A stretch of 64,000 bases of DNA from Adhaeribacter pallidiroseus (lineage in GTDB: Bacteria > Bacteroidota > Bacteroidia > Cytophagales > Hymenobacteraceae). Made by a program: the position numbers and the translations under genes. Of this stretch, positions 1 to 7,236 are shown piece by piece. Positions within the stretch are counted from its first letter, which is position 1. Each line of letters starts with the position of its first letter. Location: NCBI RefSeq assembly GCF_003340495.1, contig NZ_QASA01000001.1:2046001-2110000 (forward strand), in the 5' to 3' direction. The notes beneath the pieces are model-generated. The model was given only the letters and a program-made list of their open reading frames with translations, was not told the origin of the DNA and did no database searches.

Positions 1-297
1 CATTTGCATTTTGAGGTGCGCTACCAAGGCAACCCGATTGATCCGGAGCGGTTATACGATTTTCCGGAATACCACTTATTGCAGAATGATTTTGTAATTA
101 CCGCGGCTCTTTTTAACTATTATAATTCTGTAAAGAAATACAAAGCTCGCCGGACGGTTTACCACACGGTACGCCGGGGCGAGGTGCTGGGTAGTATTGC
201 CCGCAAATACGGCATCTCGGTGGCACAACTTGCCCGCTTGAACCGGATTTCTGCCCGTACTACTATTCGTGCAGGTCGCAGATTACGCGTAAAATAA
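1..297 (+). CDS. M23-family metallopeptidase with C-terminal LysM, 3' part only
   Basis: The gene enters from the left edge in frame 1. The first residues, HLHFEVR, carry the HxH zinc/catalytic motif typical of the end of the LytM/M23 peptidase domain. It is followed by the usual NPIDP-type strand and, after a linker, a C-terminal LysM module (HTVRRGEVLGSIARKYGIS, roughly the last 45 residues) that would bind peptidoglycan. The protein is therefore a cell-wall endopeptidase, probably exported, although the N-terminus and any signal peptide lie outside the window. The stop codon is 8 bases before bshB1, so the two may be co-transcribed. The family assignment rests on only about 98 residues but the motifs are clear. 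Confidence 0.85.
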   Translation, partial: HLHFEVRYQGNPIDPERLYDFPEYHLLQNDFVITAALFNYYNSVKKYKARRTVYHTVRRGEVLGSIARKYGISVAQLARLNRISARTTIRAGRRLRVK

Positions 298-305
298 TAA
301 AACTT

Positions 306-1024
306 ATGAAATTAGATATTCTAGCTTTTTCCTCTCATCCTGATGATATTGAATTAGCTTGTGCCGGAACCCTTATTATTCATGTACAAGCCGGCCAAAA
401 AGTAGGTATTATAGATTTAACGAAAGGAGAGTTAGGAACGCGTGGAACACCCGAAATTCGAGAAGCAGAGGCAAAAGCAGCTACCGCTATCATGGGTTTA
501 GCAGTCCGGAAAAATTTGGGTTTTGCAGATGGTTTTTTTAAAAATGACCGCGAACACCAGCTGGAAGTTGTTCGGGTTTTACGACAATACCAACCCGAAA
601 TAGTAATTGCCAACGCCATAACTGACCGTCATCCAGACCACGGCCGCGGCAGTATTCTAGTGTCCGAAGCTTGCTTTCTGGCCGGCCTAAAGCAAATAAG
701 TACTAAAGATACAGAAGGACAGTGGCAGGCAGCCTGGCGACCAAAAGTGGTGTACCATTACATTCAAGACCGGTATATCCTTCCTGATTTTGTGGTAGAT
801 ATTACTCCCTTTTGGGATATAAAATTACAAGCTATAAAGGCCTTTAAATCCCAATTTTTTGATCCGGAAAGTTCTGAGCCTACCACCTACATTTCGAGGC
901 CTGATTTTTAAATTTTATTGAGGCTCGTAGTCGCGAAATGGGTCATTTAATCGGAAAAACCTATGGCGAAGGTTTTACGAAAGAACGGCATATTGGAGTG
1001 CGTAATTTGTTTGATTTAATTTAA
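306..1024 (+). pseudogene. bshB1: BshB1, bacillithiol biosynthesis deacetylase, interrupted by a -1 frameshift
   Basis: PIG-L/LmbE-family deacetylase that removes the acetyl group from GlcNAc-malate in bacillithiol synthesis. The N-terminus has the HPDD zinc motif (residues 11-14) and a later HPDH motif. The open frame stops after 201 residues at 909-911. The next frame continues without interruption (LNFIEARSREMG onward, to a TAA at 1022-1024) with the conserved C-terminal part of the family. Adding one T to the five-T run at 905-909 restores a 239-residue protein, the normal family length. The defect is thus a single-base deletion in a homopolymer, either a consensus error or a recent mutation. 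It follows the M23 peptidase by 8 bases. Confidence 0.9.
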
Positions 1025-1041
1025 GACTTGCGGATGTAATG

Positions 1042-1066
1042 AAGTACTTCCTGCATTTAAGTACTT
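1042..1066. terminator. possible hairpin between convergent bshB1 and accC
   Basis: AAGTACTT (1042-1049) and AAGTACTT (1059-1066) are self-complementary arms around a 9-base loop. They lie between the stop codons of two convergent genes. No strong T-run follows on either strand, so a terminator role is only a guess. Confidence 0.35.
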
Positions 1067-1104
1067 TCAACAATTAAATATTTACAGGTTTAATTGCTTG
1101 CTAT

Positions 1105-2604
1105 TTACAAGAGACGGTTTTTTTTCCAGTTAGAGGTAGTAACAGGCATTTGGTATTCCGGGGGCGCCGTTTTAAGTTTGGTGGTTTCGTAAAGCCAAGC
1201 TCCTAAAACCGCTGCTATTGTACTGGAAACTTCATCCGCCGGTAGTTGTATCTGTTCCGGCTGGTAATATTTTTCAATAAATTTAGTATCAAAGTCACCG
1301 GCAATAAAGGCAGGATGTTGTAATACAAATTTGCCAAAAGCTAAAGTGTTTTCAACACCCGTAATTTGGTACTCCTCAATTGCCCGAATCATTTTAGAGA
1401 TAGCTTCTGGTCGGTCAGCCCCAAAGGTTATCAGTTTGGCGATCATGGGATCGTAATAAATAGGAATATCCTGGCCTTGCTCAAAGCCATCATCTACCCG
1501 CACGCCTAAACCTTGTGGTCGTTTGTAAGTACTTAAAGTACCAATATCCGGTAAAAAGTTATTTTGCGGATCTTCGGCGTAAACTCGTAATTCTAATGCA
1601 TGGCCGTAAATTTTTAAATTTTCTTGGATAAAGGTTAATGGTTGTCCTTCGGCTATTTTAATTTGTTCTTTCACTAAGTCCAAACCGGTAATTTGTTCGG
1701 TTACCGGATGCTCTACTTGCAACCGGGTATTCATTTCCAAAAAGTAAAAGTTTTTATTCTCATCCAGCAGAAATTCTACGGTGCCGGCCCCAATGTAATG
1801 ACAGGCCTTTGCTACATCTACCGCAGATTGTCCCATTTGGGCTCGTAACTCGGGGGTTAGAATACTGGAGGGTGCTTCTTCAATTACTTTTTGGTGACGG
1901 CGTTGAATAGAACATTCCCGTTCAAACAAATGCACGATATTGCCGTGCACATCGCCTAATACCTGAATTTCAATATGGCGGGGAGACGCTATGTACTTCT
2001 CAATAAAAACCGAACCATCACCAAATGCCGACGTAGCCTCGCTCACCGCTACCTGCATTTGCTCTTCCAAACTAGCTACATCCAGTACCACCCGCATGCC
2101 TTTGCCACCGCCGCCGGCACTGGCTTTAATTAATATCGGGAACCCTACGGTTTGCGCAATTTCTTTAGCCGCCTCTACGTCGGTTATGGCTTCTTCGGTA
2201 CCGGGAACCATGGGTATATTATATTGAGCCACCGCGGCCTTGGCGGCCAATTTACTTCCCATCAACTCAATTGCCTCGGGAGTGGGCCCGATAAATATAA
2301 TTCCGGCAGCCTGCGCCGCCTGGGCAAAACCAGCGTTCTCTGATAAAAATCCATAACCTGGGTGAATGGCATCAACGTGCAAATCCTGGCAAATTTTTAA
2401 AATTTTATCGCCACGCAAGTAAGAATCACTGGACTTAGGGCCGCCAATGCATACGGCTTCGTCGGCGTACTGCACGTGTAGGGCAGTGCGGTCAGCTTCG
2501 CTGTAAATCGCAACAGTTTTAATTCCCATTTCCCGGGCCGAGCGCATCACGCGTAACGCAATTTCGCCCCGATTAGCAACCAATATTTTTTTAATTTTTA
2601 TCAT
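1105..2604 (-). CDS. accC: acetyl-/propionyl-CoA carboxylase biotin carboxylase subunit
   Basis: Biotin carboxylase: ATP-dependent carboxylation of the biotin on the carrier protein, the first half-reaction of acyl-CoA carboxylase in the cytosol. The N-terminal domain begins KILVANRGEIALRV, the ATP-grasp glycine-rich loop ASAGGGGKGM is at about residues 161-170, and the MNTRLQVEHPVTE signature lies near residue 295. At 499 residues it is about 50 longer than E. coli AccC. The extra part is at the C-terminus, as is common for Bacteroidota homologues. No biotin carrier or carboxyltransferase gene is adjacent, so the partner subunits must be elsewhere. It is divergent from the PLP enzyme gene and convergent with bshB1. 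Confidence 0.92.
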   Translation of the reverse strand: MIKIKKILVANRGEIALRVMRSAREMGIKTVAIYSEADRTALHVQYADEAVCIGGPKSSDSYLRGDKILKICQDLHVDAIHPGYGFLSENAGFAQAAQAAGIIFIGPTPEAIELMGSKLAAKAAVAQYNIPMVPGTEEAITDVEAAKEIAQTVGFPILIKASAGGGGKGMRVVLDVASLEEQMQVAVSEATSAFGDGSVFIEKYIASPRHIEIQVLGDVHGNIVHLFERECSIQRRHQKVIEEAPSSILTPELRAQMGQSAVDVAKACHYIGAGTVEFLLDENKNFYFLEMNTRLQVEHPVTEQITGLDLVKEQIKIAEGQPLTFIQENLKIYGHALELRVYAEDPQNNFLPDIGTLSTYKRPQGLGVRVDDGFEQGQDIPIYYDPMIAKLITFGADRPEAISKMIRAIEEYQITGVENTLAFGKFVLQHPAFIAGDFDTKFIEKYYQPEQIQLPADEVSSTIAAVLGAWLYETTKLKTAPPEYQMPVTTSNWKKNRLL

Positions 2605-2691
2605 TCTTTCTATTTACTAAATAAAACGCAACCTTATTCTCTACTAAACTTATAGGTTTTATCAGGAATCTTCATCCTTCCTGTTTTAAAA

Positions 2692-2722
2692 TTGTTTCTA
2701 AAACATTTAAGTTCTAACTTTG
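2692..2722 (+). promoter_or_regulatory. Bacteroidota-type promoter upstream of the PLP enzyme gene
   Basis: A TTG (2692-2694) is followed after 20 bases by TAACTTTG (2715-2722), an exact match to the TAnnTTTG -7 consensus of Bacteroidota primary sigma factor. This places the start of transcription near 2727 and gives a 5' leader of about 75 bases before the GTG start at 2802. Confidence 0.55.
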
Positions 2723-2801
2723 CTAGTTCAAAGTAAACGGCTTTTTTGCCGGTTTAAGTTAAAAAGTAATTTATTCTTTCCATCATTTAATTCGATACAG
2801 A

Positions 2802-4040
2802 GTGGATTTATTTGAAAAACTGTTAGCCAACCGAGGACCTCTAGGCAGCCATTCGCATTATGCACACGGTTACTTTACATTTCCAAAATTAGAAGGTGAG
2901 ATTGCCCCTCGCATGCAATTTAGGGGTAAGCCGGTACTTACCTGGAGCTTAAATAATTATTTGGGTTTAGCCAACCATCCGGAAGTACGCCAGGTAGATG
3001 CAACAGCCGCCGCTGAATGGGGAATGGCCTATCCCATGGGAGCCCGGATTATGTCTGGTAATTCAAATTTACACGAACAACTGGAAACCGAATTAGCCGA
3101 ATTTGTAATGAAGCCGGAAGCTTTGTTGCTAAATTTTGGCTACCAAGGGGTAGTATCGATTATTGATGCGTTAGTAGACCGGCACGACGTGATTGTGTAC
3201 GACGCCGAATCGCACGCTTGTATTATTGATGGGGTACGTTTGCACCAAGGGAAGCGCTTTGTGTACGCCCACAATAACATGGAAAATTTAGAAAAACAAT
3301 TGCAGCGGGCAACTCGTTTGGTGGCTGAAACGGGTGGGGCTATACTCGTAATTACCGAAGGAGTTTTTGGTATGTCGGGTAACTTAGGGAATTTACCCGC
3401 TATTGTGGCTTTAAAAGAAAAATACGATTTTCGTTTGTTTATTGATGATGCCCACGGTTTTGGCACGCAAGGTAAAACCGGCGCGGGAACTGGCGAACAT
3501 TTTGGTATGCAAGACGGCATAGATGTTTACTTTTCTACTTTTGCTAAATCTATGGCTAGTATTGGGGCTTTTGTGGCGGGACCGGAACAAGTTATCGAAT
3601 ACTTGCGCTATAATATGCGTTCTCAGATTTTTGCTAAGTCTTTACCAATGCCTTTAGTTGTAGGGGCCATAAAAAGATTAGAGTTGATGCGCAGCAAACC
3701 CGAATTAAAAGACAAACTTTGGGAAATAACCAATGCCTTGCAAAATGGCTTGCGGGAAAAAGGGTTTAATTTAGGAACTACGCAGTCTTGCGTAACGCCG
3801 GTTATTTTAAAAGGACAAATTGCAGATGCCACTCAACTTACTATAGACCTGCGGGAAAACTATAATATCTTTTGTTCTATTGTGGTATATCCGGTGGTTC
3901 CGAAAGACGTAATTATGCTTCGCTTAATTCCTACGGCGGTTCACACATTGAATGACGTAAAAGAAACAATTGAGGCATTTGAGCAAATTTCGGAGAAGTT
4001 AGACCGAGGATTGTATGCAAAATCAGCCATAACGGTGTAA
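2802..4040 (+). CDS. PLP-dependent alpha-oxoamine-synthase-family enzyme (KBL/SPT-like)
   Basis: Fold-type I PLP enzyme of the family that includes 2-amino-3-ketobutyrate CoA ligase, 8-amino-7-oxononanoate synthase and serine palmitoyltransferase. These condense an amino acid with an acyl thioester. Visible features are SLNNYLGLANHP near the N-terminus, the DDAHGFG motif around residue 215 that contacts the cofactor, and the Schiff-base lysine in TFAKSMAS (Lys249). The length of 412 residues is normal. The start is the GTG at 2802, which gives the N-terminus MDLFEKLLANRGPLG. The exact substrate cannot be read. A role in sphingolipid-type long-chain-base synthesis is a reasonable inference for Bacteroidota but unproven. 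No acyl carrier gene is adjacent. Confidence 0.8.
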   Translation: MDLFEKLLANRGPLGSHSHYAHGYFTFPKLEGEIAPRMQFRGKPVLTWSLNNYLGLANHPEVRQVDATAAAEWGMAYPMGARIMSGNSNLHEQLETELAEFVMKPEALLLNFGYQGVVSIIDALVDRHDVIVYDAESHACIIDGVRLHQGKRFVYAHNNMENLEKQLQRATRLVAETGGAILVITEGVFGMSGNLGNLPAIVALKEKYDFRLFIDDAHGFGTQGKTGAGTGEHFGMQDGIDVYFSTFAKSMASIGAFVAGPEQVIEYLRYNMRSQIFAKSLPMPLVVGAIKRLELMRSKPELKDKLWEITNALQNGLREKGFNLGTTQSCVTPVILKGQIADATQLTIDLRENYNIFCSIVVYPVVPKDVIMLRLIPTAVHTLNDVKETIEAFEQISEKLDRGLYAKSAITV

Positions 4041-4146
4041 ATTTAAGTATAAATCACGATAAAAAAGCCCTTTTCTTTGCTTGGTATTGATTATTGTGTA
4101 TATTAGAGCGATTAAATATTTATGTTCCACAACTAATAAAACTCTA

Positions 4147-4386
4147 ATGAACAAGTTTAGCAGTGTTAAAGATTTAGTAATGTCTCTGGAGAGCGATTTC
4201 GAAAAGTTCTACGAAAAAGGAAACTCAGCTGCCGGCACCCGGGTAAGAAAAGGAATGCAGGATCTGAAAAACTTAGCGCAGGATTTAAGAAAAGAAGTGC
4301 AGGATATGAAAAACAATGCGGCTGGTGGATCGGAAGAGACAGCTAAAGCAGGTGCCAAAAAGAGCACTACTAAAGCTAAAAAGTAA
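4147..4386 (+). CDS. small histone H1-like (Hc1-like) protein
   Basis: A 79-residue protein with a predicted helical N-terminal half (MNKFSSVKDLVMSLESDFEK onward) and a lysine/alanine-rich tail ending KKSTTKAKK, the composition of the bacterial histone H1-like/Hc1 family found in many Bacteroidota. Such proteins are presumed to bind DNA through the basic tail. I chose the ATG at 4147 over an in-frame start 22 codons upstream because the upstream residues are hydrophobic and unlike the family. A strong terminator follows at 4414-4446. The gene appears monocistronic, convergent with tyrS. Confidence 0.8.
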   Translation: MNKFSSVKDLVMSLESDFEKFYEKGNSAAGTRVRKGMQDLKNLAQDLRKEVQDMKNNAAGGSEETAKAGAKKSTTKAKK

Positions 4387-4413
4387 TTAAGGAACTTTTC
4401 ACACCAACCAACT

Positions 4414-4446
4414 AAAAAAGTGGCCCCCTACGGACCACTTTTTTTT
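4414..4446 (+). terminator. intrinsic terminator after the H1-like gene
   Basis: AAAAAAGTGG (4414-4423) pairs with CCACTTTTTT (4435-4444) across an 11-base loop that can form two further C-G pairs, followed directly by T residues to 4446. Confidence 0.8.
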
Positions 4447-4450
4447 GTTT

Positions 4451-4488
4451 TAAGTTGGTTTTAAGTTGCAGGTTACAGGTTGCAAGTT
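4451..4488. repeat. degenerate 7-bp tandem repeat (GTT orientation)
   Basis: Consecutive heptads with a GTT core (AGTTGCA, GGTTACA, GGTTGCA, AGTTTTT) lie just beyond the terminator. A copy in the opposite orientation lies at 4531-4553, next to the tyrS stop codon. Confidence 0.6.
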
Positions 4489-4530
4489 TTTATTTGAACA
4501 TTATTTAAATAATTTAAAAAATCATGTTTT

Positions 4531-4553
4531 AACCTGTAACCTGCAACCTGTAA
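4531..4553. repeat. degenerate 7-bp tandem repeat (AAC orientation)
   Basis: Three heptads (AACCTGT, AACCTGC, AACCTGT) end exactly at the tyrS stop codon and are the reverse complement in style and sequence of the array at 4451-4488. Confidence 0.65.
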
Positions 4554-5860
4554 CTATTCCACTGCCACTAAATAATAATTTTTCTTTCCTTTTTGAATTA
4601 CCAAGTATTTGCCTTGTAGTAATTCAAAGTTCAACTCTGTTACGGACGCAGTTACTTTTTCGCGGTTGATGCTGATGCCGCCGTTTTGCAACATGCGTTT
4701 CGCTTCGCCCCGCGATTCAAAAATTTGAAATTGCGTAGCATCTGCTAAAAACTCAACGATAGAACTGGTTTCCGCATAAACATTTTTGGCGACCGCAATT
4801 AAAGGAACTCCTTCAAAAACAGCTAATAAAAGGTCCTCCGGCAGGGCTTTTAAAGCATTGATGTCGCCTTTCCCGAATAAGATTTCGGAGGCTTGCAGGG
4901 CCGCTAAATAGTCCTCTGCGGAATGTACGCGGGTGGTAACCTCCTGGGCTAAGGCTTTCTGCAGAATGCGTAAATGCGGGGCCGCCTGGTGGTCGGTAAT
5001 CAAGGCTTCAAGTTCTGCTTTCGATAATAAAGTAAATACCTTAATTAACCGTCCGGCTTCCTCATCCGATACATTGAGCCAGAATTGATAAAACTTATAA
5101 GGAGAGGTTAAGTTAGAATCCAACCAAACATTCCCACTTTCGGATTTGCCGAATTTGGTACCGTCGGATTTGGTAACTAGGGGAGTGGTAAGTGCATAGG
5201 CTTTGCCACTATCTATCCTGCGAATGAGCTCGGTGCCCGTAGTGATATTACCCCACTGATCGGAACCGCCCATCTGCAAACGCACGTTTTTATGTTTGTA
5301 CAAGTGGTAATAATCGTAGCCTTGCAGCAACTGATACGAAAATTCGGTAAACGACAAGCCTTCAGCCCGACCTTCGCCATCTTCATCAACCTGTAACCGT
5401 TTTTGTACCGATTCTTTTTCATCATGTAATTTACGGTCAGGTGTTTCCCCGCTTCCCGCAAAAAACCTAAAAAGCTAAAATCTTTAAACCAATCGTAGTT
5501 ATTCACCATCTCGGCGGAGTTAGCTCCGCAATCAAAATTTAAAAATTTCTCTAGTTGTTGGCGAATGCCTTCCTGGTTTAAACGCAAAGCTTCTTCCGAT
5601 AACAAGTTACGTTCCGCTGACTTGCCCGAAGGGTCGCCAATCATGCCGGTGGCGCCGCCTACTAAAGCAATCGGCTTGTGTCCGCAGCGTTGTAAATGCA
5701 CCAACAACATAATGGTAGCTAAGTTGCCAATGTGCAGCGAAGCCGCCGTAGGGTCAAAGCCCACGTAGCCGGTGGTCATTTCTTTGGTAAGTTGTTCTTC
5801 GGTGCCCGGCATGGCATCGTGGAGCATGCCACGCCATTTTAATTCTTCAACCAGATTCAT
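4554..5860 (-). pseudogene. tyrS: tyrosyl-tRNA synthetase, interrupted by a one-base frameshift
   Basis: Class I aminoacyl-tRNA synthetase charging tRNA-Tyr. The N-terminal part (from 5860) has [16 protein letters not shown] with the HIGH-type motif and [14 protein letters not shown]. The C-terminal part has [14 protein letters not shown], the KMSKS-type KFGKS and an S4-like RNA-binding tail. The two halves are in different frames. After MMKK (about residue 148) the frame changes, and one extra A in the A5 run (plus-strand T5 at 5415-5419) restores [11 protein letters not shown] and a 435-residue protein. A tyrS knockout would normally be lethal, so a consensus error is most likely. Because the context reads G-AAA-AAG, ribosomal or transcriptional slippage is also possible. 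Confidence 0.92.
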
Positions 5861-5949
5861 GGGTTATCTTGTCAATGGTAAGGCTTTGATACTTACAAAA
5901 GTAAATAAGTATTCAGCCAATAATAATTTTAAAAAATTTTATTCGGGCG

Positions 5950-5957
5950 CAAAGATA
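5950..5957 (-). promoter_or_regulatory. -7 box for tyrS
   Basis: The minus strand reads TATCTTTG, an exact TAnnTTTG match about 90 bases before the tyrS start. I see no good -33 element. Confidence 0.4.
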
Positions 5958-5983
5958 TTAGTTGTTCCTTGTTCCTTGTTACT
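5958..5983. repeat. degenerate 7-bp tandem repeat (GTT orientation)
   Basis: Heptads GTTGTTC, CTTGTTC, CTTGTTA lie in the tyrS-holA gap, directly upstream of the presumed holA promoter. Confidence 0.5.
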
Positions 5984-5991
5984 GCTTGCTA

Positions 5992-5999
5992 TATTTTTG
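5992..5999 (+). promoter_or_regulatory. -7 box for holA, implying a near-leaderless mRNA
   Basis: TATTTTTG matches TAnnTTTG. Only four bases separate it from the ATG at 6004, so transcription would begin at or next to the start codon. Confidence 0.45.
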
Positions 6000-6003
6000 T
6001 TTT

Positions 6004-7047
6004 ATGACGGCCGAAGAAATACTCCAGAAATTAAAAAATAAGCAGTACGCTCCCGTATATTTTCTACAAGGTGAAGAGCCTTACTTTATTGATTTAATCT
6101 CGGATTACATCGAAAAGAATGTTTTATCGGAAAGTGATAAAGGTTTCAATCAGGTAGTTTTGTACGGCAAAGACGTCGATATCAGTACCATTCTCCTGCA
6201 AGCCAAACGGTACCCCATGATGTCGGATCGGTCGGTAGTGATTGTGAAAGAAGCCCAGATGATCGCGGATATTGATCGGGAATCGGGCATCAAGCAACTG
6301 GAAGCTTACCTGCAAAATCCGTTGCCTTCCACCATTCTGGTGTTTTGTTACAAGTTAAAAGTACTCGATGGCCGCAAATCTCTGGCTAAAACCGTGAACA
6401 AACACGCGGTACTGTTAACCACCAAAAAATTGTACGAGAACCAGGTGCCCGGTTGGATTAATGGCTATATCAAATCCAAAGGTTTGCAGATAAGCCCCAA
6501 AGCTACCATGCTGTTAAGCGAATACATTGGGGCGGATATTTCGCGGTTAGCCAACGAGATTGATAAGCTTACTTTGAACTTAAAGCCCAATCAAACCATC
6601 GATGAGCGGATGGTGCAGGAAAACGTGGGAATAAGTAAGGAATACAATATTTTTGAATTACAAACAGCCTTGATCCAAGGGGATGTGTTAAAGGCCAACC
6701 GGATTATTCAATTTTTTGAAGCTAACCCGAAGAATAACCCGATCATTCCGAATTTGACTTTATTGTTTTCTTTCTTTACAAAGTTATTGTGTTTGCATGC
6801 TTCACCCGACAAATCGGAGGCCGCCATTAGCAAAAGTTTAGGGAATCGTAGTTTTTTGGTGAAAGAGTATTTGCTGGCTTTACGCACCTACAATTATTAC
6901 CGTACTACCCAGATTATTCATTTTATTAGGGTAGCTGATTTGCAGAGTAAAGGCATTGAAGGCGGCAACATGACCGATGGAGAAATCATGCAGGAGCTAA
7001 TTTTTAAAATTTTGCACCCGGTGCCCGAAGAAGCCTTTGTTTTTTAA
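6004..7047 (+). CDS. holA: DNA polymerase III subunit delta
   Basis: Delta subunit of the clamp loader, which opens the beta clamp during replication. The protein starts MTAEEILQKLKNKQYAPVYF and has the family hallmark FLQGEEPYFID (the degenerate AAA+ N-terminal domain), then the YIGADISRLANEIDKL helix region of domain II/III. At 347 residues it has the usual length. An in-frame start at 5962 would add 14 hydrophobic residues, but a -7 box lies between the two, so 6004 is preferred. It is divergent from tyrS. Confidence 0.9.
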   Translation: MTAEEILQKLKNKQYAPVYFLQGEEPYFIDLISDYIEKNVLSESDKGFNQVVLYGKDVDISTILLQAKRYPMMSDRSVVIVKEAQMIADIDRESGIKQLEAYLQNPLPSTILVFCYKLKVLDGRKSLAKTVNKHAVLLTTKKLYENQVPGWINGYIKSKGLQISPKATMLLSEYIGADISRLANEIDKLTLNLKPNQTIDERMVQENVGISKEYNIFELQTALIQGDVLKANRIIQFFEANPKNNPIIPNLTLLFSFFTKLLCLHASPDKSEAAISKSLGNRSFLVKEYLLALRTYNYYRTTQIIHFIRVADLQSKGIEGGNMTDGEIMQELIFKILHPVPEEAFVF

Positions 7048-7236
7048 ACGGTATTCCCAATTAGTAATATTTCTTAAAATTTTAATTTCGTCTTAGCGTT
7101 ATCTAACCAATCTTGAGCTGCTGCTTGTAATACGTGGCTAGCCTAAAATTAAAAATAAAGCTGCTCTGCTTCGTCTGTTTTTATTACTTTTAACTTTTAA
7201 AATCTGCTTTAACAGGTTTAGCCGAACCTTAATTAC

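Noticed and set aside
4466-4669. Open frame of 67 codons across the heptad arrays
   Set aside because: It lies over two intergenic repeat arrays and the antisense of the tyrS end. No protein-like features.
5962-6003. Upstream in-frame ATG for holA
   Set aside because: The extra 14 residues are hydrophobic and non-conserved, and the -7 box lies between the two starts.
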